Origin: Levilactobacillus yonginensis
Lineage (GTDB): Bacteria > Bacillota > Bacilli > Lactobacillales > Lactobacillaceae
Reading direction: 5' to 3'
Assembly (NCBI RefSeq): GCF_964065165.1
Contig: NZ_OZ061549.1
Coordinates: 620,001-684,000 of the forward strand
Length of the DNA stretch: 64,000 bases
The notes under the pieces are model-generated. The model was given only the letters and a program-made list of their open reading frames with translations, was not told where the DNA came from and did not search any database. The stretch's first letter is position 1. Each line of letters opens with the position of its first letter. The position numbers were made by a program, and so were the translations under genes. Of this stretch, positions 53,864-63,361 are shown one piece after another.

Positions 53864-54280
53864 CTACTTTGTCTTCTTAGTCTTTCCTTGCCAACGTGTG
53901 TAACCCGTCTTCAGGATCGAAATATCCTGAAAGCCTTCCTTACTGAGGACCAAGGCAGCCCGCGTACTGAGGGCCTTCCCTGAATCGTATAAGTAAACGG
54001 GTAAGTCCGCACGCAATTGATGATGGTAAGTCTTAAATGTCGAGTACGGGATGTTCCGGGCACCCAAAATGTGCCCCGCATCAAAATCCTTCTTCTCACG
54101 TAAGTCAACGACTTGTGCCTTACGCATCCCTGCTTGGAAGGTCTCCTCATCGATGACCGTGGCAACCCGGTTGCGACGCATAATCGTCACGCCTTGCCAT
54201 GCTGCCCAGCCTACAATTAAGACCAGGAGGACGATTCCATAGACCGTCCACCCTGAAAGACCACTATCTCCAATAACCAA
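53864..54280 (-). CDS. Membrane-anchored rhodanese-like protein without catalytic Cys
   Basis: A 138-residue protein with one N-terminal membrane helix (VYGIVLLVLIVGWAAWQGV) and a rhodanese fold (VVDLREKKDFDAGHILGARNIP). The active-site loop reads LYDSGKALSTRAA, with Asp where a sulfurtransferase has Cys, so it should not carry a persulfide. It may bind or regulate rather than transfer sulfur. The start is a TTG at 54280 after AAGGAAGG; no better start is visible. It follows the glucokinase gene closely. Confidence 0.85.
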   Translation of the reverse strand: MVIGDSGLSGWTVYGIVLLVLIVGWAAWQGVTIMRRNRVATVIDEETFQAGMRKAQVVDLREKKDFDAGHILGARNIPYSTFKTYHHQLRADLPVYLYDSGKALSTRAALVLSKEGFQDISILKTGYTRWQGKTKKTK

Positions 54281-54309
54281 AACTAAATCTTCCTTCCTTA
54301 ACGACTTAC

Positions 54310-55281
54310 TTAATTAGTCTTTTGAAAACGCAAAGCCAATGAAGCGGCACCGATAACCCCAGCGTCGTTACCCAATTGGGCTAAACGAATCTTGGTTGAA
54401 TCCCGCACAGCTGGAAAGGCATTTTCTTGGAAGTAACGCGTCGTTGGTTGTAACAACGTGTTACCAGCGTTAGACACCCCACCACCAATGATGATGTTAG
54501 CTGGATTCAAAATGTTGGCTACGTTAGCCAATGCCAAACCTAAGTAGAAGGTCACTCGATCAACCACTTGGTTAGCCAAGATATCACCGTTGTCGGCCAA
54601 GTAGAAGACCATCTTAGAGGTCACGCTTTCTTGATTGTCTTCCATTTCCTTCAAGCGAGACGTTCCCATGAAGTCCTTGGCCATATCGGCAGCGACGTGT
54701 ACGACCCCGGTTGCGGAAGCGTACTGTTCAAGACAACCACGCTTTCCACAAGTACATAGGTAACCGTTGGGTTGAACCGTCACGTGGCCCAACTCACCGG
54801 CACCACCATTGATACCGTGCAAGAGATGACCACCGGCGATGACCCCACCGCCGACACCAGTTCCTAAGGTAACAAAGACAACGTCCTTGTCTTTTTCACC
54901 GGCACCCTTCCAGTATTCACCCAATGAAGCCACGTTCGCATCATTGTCTAAGATGAACTGCAGACCGATTCCGGCTTGAATCTGGTCACGGACCTGTTGC
55001 CGTTTCTTCCAGTTTAAATTAAAGGCACCGATAACTGTTCCGTTCTCAATATCAACGGAACCCGGTGTCCCCATACCGATTCCCAGAAAATCATCTTTGC
55101 TAAATTCTGAATTTGTAATGTGTTGATTGATTGAATCAATGATATTTGGAACGATATGACTGCCCTCATCCTTAATATCAGTCGGAATGCTCCACTTTGC
55201 AAGGATGTCCCCATTAGTTGAGAGGAAGGCCATTTTCGTGGTCGTTCCACCCAAATCGATTCCAATTAAATTCCGTGCCAT
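54310..55281 (-). CDS. glcK: ROK-family glucokinase
   Basis: A 323-residue sugar kinase that phosphorylates glucose entering by non-PTS routes. It starts MARNLIGIDLGGTTTKMAFL (phosphate loop), and has the GxGxPG motif GIGMGTPGSVD, the catalytic region ILDNDANVASLGEYWKGAG, and the zinc motif CTCGKRGCLEQYAS. ATG 55281 lies after GGAGGG. YqgQ ends 4 bases upstream, the typical yqgQ-glcK pair. Confidence 0.96.
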   Translation of the reverse strand: MARNLIGIDLGGTTTKMAFLSTNGDILAKWSIPTDIKDEGSHIVPNIIDSINQHITNSEFSKDDFLGIGMGTPGSVDIENGTVIGAFNLNWKKRQQVRDQIQAGIGLQFILDNDANVASLGEYWKGAGEKDKDVVFVTLGTGVGGGVIAGGHLLHGINGGAGELGHVTVQPNGYLCTCGKRGCLEQYASATGVVHVAADMAKDFMGTSRLKEMEDNQESVTSKMVFYLADNGDILANQVVDRVTFYLGLALANVANILNPANIIIGGGVSNAGNTLLQPTTRYFQENAFPAVRDSTKIRLAQLGNDAGVIGAASLALRFQKTN

Positions 55282-55285
55282 AACT

Positions 55286-55516
55286 CTAAATCCCTCCAAT
55301 GGATTGGTGTTTAATTTTTGCTCGTTGTTCCTCTAAGCGGTGTTCATGTGTCAAAACAATCTTAGCCTGAACAAAGGTTTTGTCATCCACTACGCGGGCT
55401 TGCCGGAGGTGATCCAATTCCAATGCCATGACCTCAATGTCCCAAAGGCGTTTGCCAATATACACATAAATTCCGAATTGTTTTAGTAGCTGCTGGACAT
55501 CATATAACGTTTTCAT
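55286..55516 (-). CDS. yqgQ: YqgQ family protein (DUF910)
   Basis: A 76-residue protein, MKTLYDVQQLLKQFGIYVYI to IKHQSIGGI, with the family motif GIYVYIGKRLWDIEVMALEL. The ATG at 55516 follows GGAGG. Its role is unknown; the constant link to glucokinase suggests a sugar-metabolism connection. Confidence 0.9.
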   Translation of the reverse strand: MKTLYDVQQLLKQFGIYVYIGKRLWDIEVMALELDHLRQARVVDDKTFVQAKIVLTHEHRLEEQRAKIKHQSIGGI

Positions 55517-55558
55517 TGTGCCACAACCTCCGTAAAATTGCACGAGACTTTTCGTTGC

Positions 55559-56239
55559 TTACTGAGCCATACCATGTAAATACAACCAGACCAATCCACC
55601 GATTAGAACCGCGGTTGCCACGATACGTTTGACTAGACTAACTCGACCAATTCTAGGAACGCCCACTGTATACGCTACCAAAAAGCCAGCAGCCAACCCA
55701 CCGATATGGCCCGCCAAGTCAATCCCTGGGGTAAACACATCAAAGGCAATGTTCATCACCACAAAGGCCATGAAAGTCCGAGCGAGTTGCTGAATCACGG
55801 GGTTCTGCCAGAAGGACTCTCCCAGCATCATGAACGCCCCGAACAACCCGAAAATAGCCGTACTAGCACCGGCAGAGAGACTATCTGAGAAACAAAAACT
55901 CGCGATGTTGCCCCCAATACCAGAAACTAAGAACATCACTAAGAACCTCGTGTGACCAAATGCTGCTTCAATCTGCATCCCAACAAAGTACAGTGTGATC
56001 ATGTTCATTAGGATGTGGGTGAACCCAATGTGTAAGAACATTGGTGTGGCAAGGCGCCACCACTCACCTTGTTGAATCAGAGCGTTCACCTTGGCGCCAT
56101 AGGTAATTAAGACGTTGACGTTCGTACTGCCGCCAGACACTGTCATGGCACCGTAAACAAGCACCATAATGACAATTAAGCCCACCGTCATGAATGGGTA
56201 CTGATTCCAGCGACTCAATCGATATTTAATTTGTGACAC
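55559..56239 (-). CDS. Rhomboid intramembrane serine protease
   Basis: A 226-residue protein with six to seven membrane helices. The catalytic serine is in SAGASTAIFGLFGA (GxSx) and the histidine in LAGHIGGLAAGF. LHIGFTHILMNM supplies the conserved loop, so it should cleave membrane proteins inside the bilayer. GTG 56239 follows GGGAG. It is linked to yqgQ-glcK, as in B. subtilis yqgP. Confidence 0.94.
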   Translation of the reverse strand: MSQIKYRLSRWNQYPFMTVGLIVIMVLVYGAMTVSGGSTNVNVLITYGAKVNALIQQGEWWRLATPMFLHIGFTHILMNMITLYFVGMQIEAAFGHTRFLVMFLVSGIGGNIASFCFSDSLSAGASTAIFGLFGAFMMLGESFWQNPVIQQLARTFMAFVVMNIAFDVFTPGIDLAGHIGGLAAGFLVAYTVGVPRIGRVSLVKRIVATAVLIGGLVWLYLHGMAQ

Positions 56240-56254
56240 CGTCAGGCTCCCTTT

Positions 56255-56806
56255 CTACTTTACCGTTGCGGTCAAAACCGCATCTAGGATAACATCAAAG
56301 GATTCCACCTGCCAACTAGCTTGCTGAATCTGCTGGGCTGGTAGTGCTAACGCCACCTTGGCCCCCACTGTCCGTGGCAAGTAGCGGTCATAGTAACCAC
56401 CGCCAAAGCCTAATCGTTCTCCCGTCGGAGCGAAGACTAACCCAGGCACAATGATCAGCTCAAAATCCGCCGGAGCCACAATCATCCCGTTGGTTGGCTC
56501 TAACAAGCCAAATTTCGTCCGAGCTAACTGAGTCTGATCATCGAGAACGTGAAACGCCATCTGACGCTTAGGCAGCGTCTCAGGGACCGCAATCGTCTTA
56601 CCTTCGGCGTGTGCCCGTTCGATAATGGGTTGCGTTGCCAGTTCAAAGTCACCACTGACAGTCGTTGCAACCGTACGGGCTGTTTGCCAGTAATCGCTGG
56701 CAAACAACTGTTGGTACAAGTCGGCTGATGCTGCCCGGCGTTGCTCAGCTGGCATCATCTTTAACGCCTGAATAGTTTGTTGTCGTAGTTCAGCTTTTGT
56801 CGGCAT
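56255..56806 (-). CDS. fthC: 5-formyltetrahydrofolate cyclo-ligase
   Basis: A 183-residue enzyme that converts 5-formyl-THF to 5,10-methenyl-THF. The signature is LGFGGGYYDRYL near residues 131-142; the Lys/Arg-rich N-terminus binds the polyglutamate. It is 15 bases upstream of the rhomboid gene and recycles folate used by FolD and Fmt. Confidence 0.94.
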   Translation of the reverse strand: MPTKAELRQQTIQALKMMPAEQRRAASADLYQQLFASDYWQTARTVATTVSGDFELATQPIIERAHAEGKTIAVPETLPKRQMAFHVLDDQTQLARTKFGLLEPTNGMIVAPADFELIIVPGLVFAPTGERLGFGGGYYDRYLPRTVGAKVALALPAQQIQQASWQVESFDVILDAVLTATVK

Positions 56807-56835
56807 GGTTTACCCCCTTGTAGAAAAATTTCAAT

Positions 56836-56866
56836 AAAAAAAGGTGCGGACTCTCGCCCGTACCTT
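56836..56866 (-). terminator. Terminator of rpmG
   Basis: AAGGT..CGG pairs with CCG..ACCTT (one mismatch), followed by TTTTTTT; the 5' arm overlaps the stop codon. Confidence 0.85.
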
Positions 56867-57014
56867 ACTTAGTTTCACGATGCAAAGTTACTTTCCGGTC
56901 ACGTGGGCAGTATTTCTTAAATTCAACCCGGTCCGGGTTATTACGCCGGTTCTTGCTGGATAAGTAATTGCGTTCGTGGCATTCTGTACATTCTAAAGTG
57001 ATGTGTACACGCAT
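56865..57014 (-). CDS. rpmG: Ribosomal protein bL33
   Basis: A 49-residue protein: [20 protein letters not shown], then [20 protein letters not shown] and YCPRD give a CxxC...C pattern; the fourth zinc cysteine is replaced, so only a partial zinc site remains. ATG 57014 follows GGGAGG. It is monocistronic. Confidence 0.96.
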   Translation of the reverse strand: MRVHITLECTECHERNYLSSKNRRNNPDRVEFKKYCPRDRKVTLHRETK

Positions 57015-57143
57015 TGTGGGTAACCTCCCAACTTATTCAAAATTACAGGCTAGAGCCCTTAACTCGTAATATATTACCATTAATCCGTGGCAATTACCAG
57101 TCATAATCTCAAATATGTTAAGGAAAAATACTTAACAGCTAAA

Positions 57144-59258
57144 TTACCCGTTGGTGTTCTGGGCCGCACCCGACTTTGTTGCCTTGGTTGGGTTCGTCAA
57201 CGTTGAGGTCGATTGAACGTATTTCCAGTAAGCAGCGTAGATGGATTTGGCCAACTTCATGTTGTTATCTTCGGCACCGACTCCCAAGTTAGGCATTGCT
57301 AGCGCAACGACAACTTGTGGGTCATTAGAAGGCGCATAGGAGGCTAAACTCAAGGTAACCGTTTCGTTCCCCTTGTAATACGTCTGGGCAGTCCCAGTCT
57401 TTGCTGAGATACCTGGGGAGATAGAAGCCAATTCGGCACCGGTCTTGTAAGTGTTGGTCCCATGAACAACGTCATAGAGCCCTTCCTTAACCAGCTTTTT
57501 CTCGGCTTCTGTCATCCCAATGGTGTTCAAGACCTTCGGTGTCACAGAAGACTTCACAGCTCCAAGTGATCCGTCAGATTTAGTCCCACGAATGGACTGA
57601 ACCACGTGCGGCGCAATCCGAGTGCCTCCATTGGCCACCGTTGACATATATTGGGCAACTTGCATAACCGTGTAGGCATCGTAGTTCCCGTACGCCAAGT
57701 CAAGTGCGTTTCCGATGTGGGCTCGTGAACTGGACCCCTTCAAACCAGTGCTTTCGCCTGGGAGATCAATGCCAGTCTTAACACCTAATCCAAATTGGTT
57801 GAAGTAGCCCCGTTCAATATCAAAGGCCTTCGAACTCATGGTCAACGCCGCACCAGATGAGTACTTGAATCCAGCTTCCTTCATGGCTAATTGCATCATA
57901 TAGGAGTTAGAGGAAACTTCCAGTGCCGAAGCCGCGTTGACCGCCATATTGGCACCACCGTTAGCATTAAACCAAGAAGCCTTCTTGACCCCACCAACTG
58001 TGATTGGCATATCAGTCAAGGTACTATTGGTTGGCGTAATGACTCCCTTCATCAAGGCACCAGAGACCATGGCGCCCTTGACGACGGACCCCATAACGAT
58101 ATCACTGTTGATGGTCCCCAAAGCATTTTCGGTAACCTTACCCGTCGATGGATTCCGGTCCACCCCGGCCATCCCAATGACGGCCCCAGTGTTCGGATTC
58201 ATAACGACAGCGTAGGTTCCAGTTGAGTTACCACCAGCACCAGCTTCAGCCGATTTAACCAATGATTGTAACTTGCTTTGGAAGGTCGAATTGATCGTCA
58301 ATTGGAGGTTATCCCCCTTCTGCCCACCGTACTTCTGAACTTCCTTGGTAACGGTATTGTTCCCGGCAACCTCGACCTGCTTTTCGGCCTTGGTTCCCCG
58401 CAAAACAGGCTCGTATTCCTGTTCCAGGTAAGACTGTCCGACACTGTCGTTACGAGAGTAGCCTTGTGCCAGCAGTTCGTTGACCCTGTCACTTGGTAAC
58501 CCAGTCTTCTCTGAAGAAACGGTCCCGATGATCGACTGAATTGACGTCCCGTTCGGGTAGTTCCGTGACCAGCTAGTGCCCACCTTGATACCAGGCATTT
58601 CGGACAAATGCTCCCCAATTTCGGCAATTTCTTGACTAGAAACACCTGAGTCCTTGATATACGTGGTTGACAGGGCGTACGCACCGCTCATCTTTGCAAA
58701 AATTTCCGCAGCATTCTTTTGACTCTTAGTTAATTTAAAGGAAGAATCGTCCTGCAAATAACTCAAAGCCTTATCATACTTTTGCGTGGCCGTTGCCCCT
58801 TTAGGAAAGGAGAGCTTACTTTCAACAGCCTTCAATCGATCCACATCCGTTAAGTAGTAGTCGATTGATTGACGCGGTGTTAACGAACTGGTTGACACCG
58901 TTAAGTACGTTCCCAATCGATTGGCAATCTTGTACATGTCCGTAGACAAGACGTTGACACCCTTCGTGTAGGAAATGGCTTGGTGGGCCTTGTTGCCGAC
59001 CAACACCTTGCCGTTGGAATCATAAACCATCCCCCGTTGTACGTTGGTGGTTTCAATCGTGGTATCGGTCTGGTTGACCTCCGCCTTGAACTTCGTTCCG
59101 TAAATCACTTGTAAGTACGCTAATTGACCAATTAACGCCACAAATAACAGGGCAACGATAAAGAAAAGAAAGTTTAACCGGAACGGAATTTGCGACTTGC
59201 TAGGGCCGCCACTAGACCGTTGGTTTCGGTTACTAACGCGATTATAAAAATTCTTCAC
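57144..59258 (-). CDS. Class B penicillin-binding protein (PBP2b-like)
   Basis: A 704-residue peptidoglycan transpeptidase. One N-terminal membrane helix (LNFLFFIVALLFVALIGQLA) anchors it. A dimerisation/pedestal domain follows (RGMVYDSNGKVL near 75-86), then the transpeptidase with S391 in GSVVKGAM (SxxK), SSN at 449-451 and SAKTGTAQ (KTG) near 620. There are no PASTA repeats, so a PBP2b/PbpA role in elongation or septation is likely. It is divergent from yfhO. Confidence 0.95.
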   Translation of the reverse strand: MKNFYNRVSNRNQRSSGGPSKSQIPFRLNFLFFIVALLFVALIGQLAYLQVIYGTKFKAEVNQTDTTIETTNVQRGMVYDSNGKVLVGNKAHQAISYTKGVNVLSTDMYKIANRLGTYLTVSTSSLTPRQSIDYYLTDVDRLKAVESKLSFPKGATATQKYDKALSYLQDDSSFKLTKSQKNAAEIFAKMSGAYALSTTYIKDSGVSSQEIAEIGEHLSEMPGIKVGTSWSRNYPNGTSIQSIIGTVSSEKTGLPSDRVNELLAQGYSRNDSVGQSYLEQEYEPVLRGTKAEKQVEVAGNNTVTKEVQKYGGQKGDNLQLTINSTFQSKLQSLVKSAEAGAGGNSTGTYAVVMNPNTGAVIGMAGVDRNPSTGKVTENALGTINSDIVMGSVVKGAMVSGALMKGVITPTNSTLTDMPITVGGVKKASWFNANGGANMAVNAASALEVSSNSYMMQLAMKEAGFKYSSGAALTMSSKAFDIERGYFNQFGLGVKTGIDLPGESTGLKGSSSRAHIGNALDLAYGNYDAYTVMQVAQYMSTVANGGTRIAPHVVQSIRGTKSDGSLGAVKSSVTPKVLNTIGMTEAEKKLVKEGLYDVVHGTNTYKTGAELASISPGISAKTGTAQTYYKGNETVTLSLASYAPSNDPQVVVALAMPNLGVGAEDNNMKLAKSIYAAYWKYVQSTSTLTNPTKATKSGAAQNTNG

Positions 59259-59371
59259 AACAGCTCTGCTCCTTATTGTACAGTTACTATTTTACCAAAC
59301 TTCGCCGTCGGCCACTATCCCACTACCGAAATTTAATCATTCTATGCTATTCTAGAGACCTGAACGGAAAA

Positions 59372-59400
59372 TGTACAGGCTCCAAGTTAACTTTTATAAT
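59372..59400 (+). promoter_or_regulatory. Promoter of yfhO
   Basis: TGTACA (59372-59377), a 17-base spacer and TATAAT (59395-59400), 24 bases before the TTG start. Confidence 0.7.
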
Positions 59401-59424
59401 TTCTAAAGATTGAGGTGGCTTTTT

Positions 59425-62055
59425 TTGCAAGACAAAAAACGGCGCTGGTCCCTTTCCCGACGCCAAGCAACTTTATTGGGTGCGTTCTTCACACCCTTCA
59501 TATTAATGACAGCCTATTTTATTTACCGACAAATGGCGCCGTTCGGATCAAGTAGTTTACTCACCGTTGACCTCGGTCAGCAGTACATCGATTTCTTCGC
59601 TTACCTACGACGAGCGATTCTTCACGATCCTAGCAGCATTTTCTATTCGTTTGCGAATGGCTTAGGTGGCGAAATGTTGGGAACCTGGGCCTACTACTTG
59701 TTGAGTCCTTTGAATTGGTTACTGTTACTGTGTCCTGGTGCATCACTAACCACCGGTGTGTTCTTTCTCACCGTCTTTAAATATGGTCTCGCGGGATTAA
59801 CCTTCGGCTGGTTGCTGGACAAAACGACTGCCCAATCAGGACTCAAGTTGGTGACCTTTGCCACGGCCTATGCCCTGATGGGCTGGTCGATTGCCAATCA
59901 GTTAAACATCATGTGGTTGGACGCTGCCTACCTACTGCCTTTAATTTTCTATGGTCTGTATCTTCTGATGCACTCCGGCAAGTGGCGGACCTACGTCATC
60001 TGGCTGACAATTATGTTGGTCGTCAACTACTATATGGCCTACATGATCTGTCTTTTTATGATTCTGGCCTTTATCTGGCTGGCTGTCGATCGATTCACCA
60101 CTTGGAAGACACTACTGCTTCAAACCGGTAAATTTGCACTGACCTCAATCGTCAGTGGCTTACTGGCCGCATTTATCCTCCTGCCAACCTGGTGGTCACT
60201 TGCCCAGAGTAAAGCACAATACACGGTCACCACGTTTAAATGGAAATTTGAATTTTTCCCACCTAAAATGTTGGCTAAGTTCTTCATGGGCAGTTTTAAC
60301 TTCGATCAAATGCCTAGTGGGACTGCCAACCTCTTCATTGGGGCGATTGCTTTATTAGGAAGCATCTTCTTCTTTAGCGACCGCCGCGTCCGTCTACGCA
60401 GTCGACTGACCGCCGGCATGTTGACCATCTTCTTGGCTCTCTCACTCTGCGTTCAACCATTAGATTTACTCTGGCACGCCGGTCAGTTCCCCGTTTGGTA
60501 CCCGTACCGGTTCTCATTTATTGTCAGCTTCTGGCTGATTTGGCTGGCCGCACGAACGCTCACCGACGACTTTCAACCTGGATGGCTGGCAATTGCCATT
60601 GCCACGCTACTGATTGCTGCTGGTGGGGCCTACGTGGCACTCAATCTAAAGGCCTTCAAGTTCCTGCAAATGAACCAGGTTCTCTTAGGATTGTTCTTCG
60701 TTGTTTTGGCGCTTGCCTTAACGACCCTACCCATGAAGACTCACTGGATCTACCCGCTGACATTCTTCGTGATTGGTCTGACTGAAGTTTCCGCCAACGC
60801 CTTTATGTCGCTCAATAACATCAGCTACGTCTCCCAAGGTGAATATGGCAACTATACCAATGAACTCCAACAATTGGTCGCCAAGGTCCAGCAGAGAGAC
60901 TCTGGGGCCTACCGAATTGGCAAGACCTTTCTCCGGACTAAGGGGGATGCCTTTCAGACGGGATACAATGGCGGTGGTGTCTTCTCATCCGTCTTGACCA
61001 AAACGACACCTACTTTCTATGGCAACATTGGAAACCCCGATGGAGACGGATTCGTTGCGTACACTAATGGGACCCTGGTCACCGATTCTCTGTTGAACAT
61101 GAAATACTATTTCCAACAAAAAGAATTGTCTGGCGCCCTCAGCGGTAGCAGTCTACTACCGGCCGCGACTAATGCCGCCGACCTAGCGGATTACCAAAAG
61201 ATTGGGTCCGACCACTGGGCAACGACTTATCGTAACCCCTACGCACTCCCGATGGGCTACGCGGCCAATTCTCAAATTCTCAGGTTGAAGAATAAGACGG
61301 CTGACCCCGCCCAGTACCAGGCTAACTGGTTAGCAGCGTTGACTGGGAACCCAGCCGATCAGAAACTTTACACGGCACAAAACTTCAATCAAGTCACATT
61401 CCAAAATATTAATCAGCAGACTAAAATCACTGGCGCAGTTTTGCAAAAGAAGAATCTGCTGAAGCCAGCCAAGATTACGCTGACGTTCGTACCGCAAGAC
61501 AACGACGCCTATTATCTGACGTTTGGCTCCACCGTGAACCCCGATAACGCAAACTTTGTTTTAAACGGCAAGGCCCTGAATCAATATAAGACCTACCGCA
61601 ACACCATCATGGTGAGCGCGGCTGATCACGATCAAGGCCAACCGATGAAACTGACGATTCAACTCAAGAAGGGGTCCCTCTGGTTGGATAACTTCACGTT
61701 ATACCGATTAGATACGCACCGCTTTCAGTCAGCGGTTACCCAACTAAAGACGCAACCTTGGCACCTGACGAAGCACACCAGCCGTTACTTTAAGGGAACG
61801 GTGACAAGTCAAAGGTCTGGACAAGTGCTGAACACCTCTATTCCTTATTCACAAGGTTGGCACGCGACCGTCAACGGTCGTCCCGCTAAAACATTCAAAA
61901 CTGTGGGGATGTTCACTGCTGTTAAATTACCTAAAGGCAACAACACAGTGACACTCGCCTACTGGCCCCCTCTCCTGAATGTCGGTATTTTAATTAGTTT
62001 AGGAACACTGATCACCTTGACTGGTGGCTGGTATCTTTACCACCGTCGGCATTAA
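59425..62055 (+). CDS. yfhO: YfhO family membrane glycosyltransferase-like protein
   Basis: An 876-residue polytopic membrane protein with about 12 helices in the first 480 residues and a large outer domain, then a final membrane helix (NVGILISLGTLITLTGGWYLY). The first loop after helix 1 holds DLGQQYIDFFAYLRRA and SFANGLGGEML, typical of YfhO. Characterised relatives transfer sugars from undecaprenyl carriers to teichoic acids outside the cell. The TTG at 59425 lies 6 bases after GAGGTGGC; an upstream TTG at 59410 overlaps that site. No csbB-like transferase is adjacent. Confidence 0.92.
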   Translation: MQDKKRRWSLSRRQATLLGAFFTPFILMTAYFIYRQMAPFGSSSLLTVDLGQQYIDFFAYLRRAILHDPSSIFYSFANGLGGEMLGTWAYYLLSPLNWLLLLCPGASLTTGVFFLTVFKYGLAGLTFGWLLDKTTAQSGLKLVTFATAYALMGWSIANQLNIMWLDAAYLLPLIFYGLYLLMHSGKWRTYVIWLTIMLVVNYYMAYMICLFMILAFIWLAVDRFTTWKTLLLQTGKFALTSIVSGLLAAFILLPTWWSLAQSKAQYTVTTFKWKFEFFPPKMLAKFFMGSFNFDQMPSGTANLFIGAIALLGSIFFFSDRRVRLRSRLTAGMLTIFLALSLCVQPLDLLWHAGQFPVWYPYRFSFIVSFWLIWLAARTLTDDFQPGWLAIAIATLLIAAGGAYVALNLKAFKFLQMNQVLLGLFFVVLALALTTLPMKTHWIYPLTFFVIGLTEVSANAFMSLNNISYVSQGEYGNYTNELQQLVAKVQQRDSGAYRIGKTFLRTKGDAFQTGYNGGGVFSSVLTKTTPTFYGNIGNPDGDGFVAYTNGTLVTDSLLNMKYYFQQKELSGALSGSSLLPAATNAADLADYQKIGSDHWATTYRNPYALPMGYAANSQILRLKNKTADPAQYQANWLAALTGNPADQKLYTAQNFNQVTFQNINQQTKITGAVLQKKNLLKPAKITLTFVPQDNDAYYLTFGSTVNPDNANFVLNGKALNQYKTYRNTIMVSAADHDQGQPMKLTIQLKKGSLWLDNFTLYRLDTHRFQSAVTQLKTQPWHLTKHTSRYFKGTVTSQRSGQVLNTSIPYSQGWHATVNGRPAKTFKTVGMFTAVKLPKGNNTVTLAYWPPLLNVGILISLGTLITLTGGWYLYHRRH

Positions 62056-62133
62056 CCTATTTTCCTAGGTTTCGGCTTAATCAGATACAGAAGCGGCTTT
62101 AAGCTGCTTTGATTACCACCTCTGATATACAAA

Positions 62134-62170
62134 ACAAAGGTCATCGTCAAAATTGACGATGACCTTTTTA
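62134..62170. terminator. Bidirectional terminator between yfhO and the IscA-like gene
   Basis: AAGGTCATCGTCAA/TTGACGATGACCTT with T-run on plus and A-run (T on minus) before it. Confidence 0.9.
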
Positions 62171-62208
62171 CTTGTGAAGCAATTTAGCGATAGTCCGACT
62201 GACAATAG

Positions 62209-62517
62209 CTATTTATCAAGTTCACCATTGTCATCGTATTGGTAGACGGGACCATCCGTCTTGGCGTCGTAATCAATTGTTAAATCATAACCCACGAAGA
62301 ACCATTGGTCGCCCTCAGTAATGTAATAGGTCACATCATCCTTCTTCTCCGCAACAACTGGGTGGCGGGGATGATCGTCAGGCGTCATTCCCAGTGAAAA
62401 TCCTTCGTGGACCGGGGTCTTGCCGTAAACTTTACCAAAGAAACGAACACCACGGCCGGTCATGCCCATGTCTTCCCGAAACCATTTACTTGCTGCATCA
62501 GTAACCTTAATTTTCAT
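62209..62517 (-). CDS. IscA/HesB-like protein lacking cluster cysteines (YneR-like)
   Basis: A 102-residue protein of the HesB/IscA fold: MKIKVTDAASKWFREDMGMT, then RGVRFFGKVYGKTP, GFSLGMTPDD and YITEGDQWFFVGYDLTIDYD. The three cysteines that hold an iron-sulfur cluster in true IscA are absent, and no Cys occurs at all. It therefore cannot be a scaffold of the normal kind. Its function is unknown. Confidence 0.85.
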   Translation of the reverse strand: MKIKVTDAASKWFREDMGMTGRGVRFFGKVYGKTPVHEGFSLGMTPDDHPRHPVVAEKKDDVTYYITEGDQWFFVGYDLTIDYDAKTDGPVYQYDDNGELDK

Positions 62518-62563
62518 AATATAAGACTCCTCTTAGACAGACTATGAATCCGTTTTCATTCTA

Positions 62564-62593
62564 TTTATACCACGAAAAACGGGTAGTTTGCAA
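62564..62593 (-). promoter_or_regulatory. Promoter of the IscA-like gene
   Basis: TTGCAA (62588-62593), an 18-base spacer and TATAAA (62564-62569) with a TGG extension. Confidence 0.65.
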
Positions 62594-62702
62594 GTATCAT
62601 TTCACTAACTCTATTATGCACGATTTAATTGTGTATTACGAGCAAAACGCTCAAGCACCGTCGTCATCACGCTCATCCAAGTTTTCATTGGAAAATAGTT
62701 GA

Positions 62703-62760
62703 TTAAAAAAGGATCAGGTTAGCGCCAGCTTTTGAGCAAGCAGCAACCCGATCCTTTTTA
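62703..62760 (-). terminator. Terminator of udk-greA
   Basis: AAAAGGATC..GGTT pairs with AACC..GATCCTTTT over a long imperfect stem, followed by TTAATC with a T-run on minus. Confidence 0.85.
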
Positions 62761-62778
62761 GTATCACTTTAAAAAACT

Positions 62779-63255
62779 TTATTCAACGTCTAAAACTTCG
62801 ACGGACATGTCACCGCCCGGCGTTTCGAACGTAACCTTTTCACCCTTACGATGACCTAGAAGACCCTTAGCAATCGGTGAATCATTAGAGATTTTTCCTG
62901 ACATTGGGTCAGCTTCTGCCGCCCCAACGATCGTGTATTCTTCAGGCTCTTCATCGGGAAGCTCCTTGAAGACGACCTTCTTACCAACAGTGATCTCGTC
63001 TTTGTCAGTCCCACCGTTGTCAATGATCTGCGCGTATTGGAGCATCCGTTCAACGGTGCTGATTCGCGTTTCCAACATACTCTGTTCGTCCTTAGCTGAC
63101 TCGTATTCAGAGTTTTCTGAAAGGTCCCCGTAAGAACGAGCAATCTTGATCCGATCGATTACCTTAGGACGTTGATTAATTTTTAAATCTTCGAGTTCGG
63201 CTTCAAGCTTCTCCTTGCCTTCCTCGGTCATTGGATACATTTTGTCTTGTGCCAC
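62779..63255 (-). CDS. greA: Transcription elongation factor GreA
   Basis: A 158-residue factor that rescues backtracked RNA polymerase by stimulating transcript cleavage. It has an N-terminal coiled coil ([20 protein letters not shown]) with the acidic tip [11 protein letters not shown], and a C-terminal FKBP-like domain ([23 protein letters not shown]). A GTG start at 63255 is 8 bases after AAAGGGG; the upstream GTG touches that site. Confidence 0.97.
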   Translation of the reverse strand: MAQDKMYPMTEEGKEKLEAELEDLKINQRPKVIDRIKIARSYGDLSENSEYESAKDEQSMLETRISTVERMLQYAQIIDNGGTDKDEITVGKKVVFKELPDEEPEEYTIVGAAEADPMSGKISNDSPIAKGLLGHRKGEKVTFETPGGDMSVEVLDVE

Positions 63256-63324
63256 TTTGGCCACCCCTTTAACAGTTTTTAAATGTCGTGAGTTTCCCTA
63301 CGACTTAAATTTATTGTGATTTAG

Positions 63325-63352
63325 AAAAGGCTAGCTGTTTTGTCAGCTAACC
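63325..63352 (-). terminator. Terminator downstream of udk
   Basis: GGTTAGCTG pairs with CAGCTAGCC (one G-T) around a 6-base loop, followed by TTTTC. Confidence 0.8.
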
Positions 63353-63361
63353 CGTCCTATT

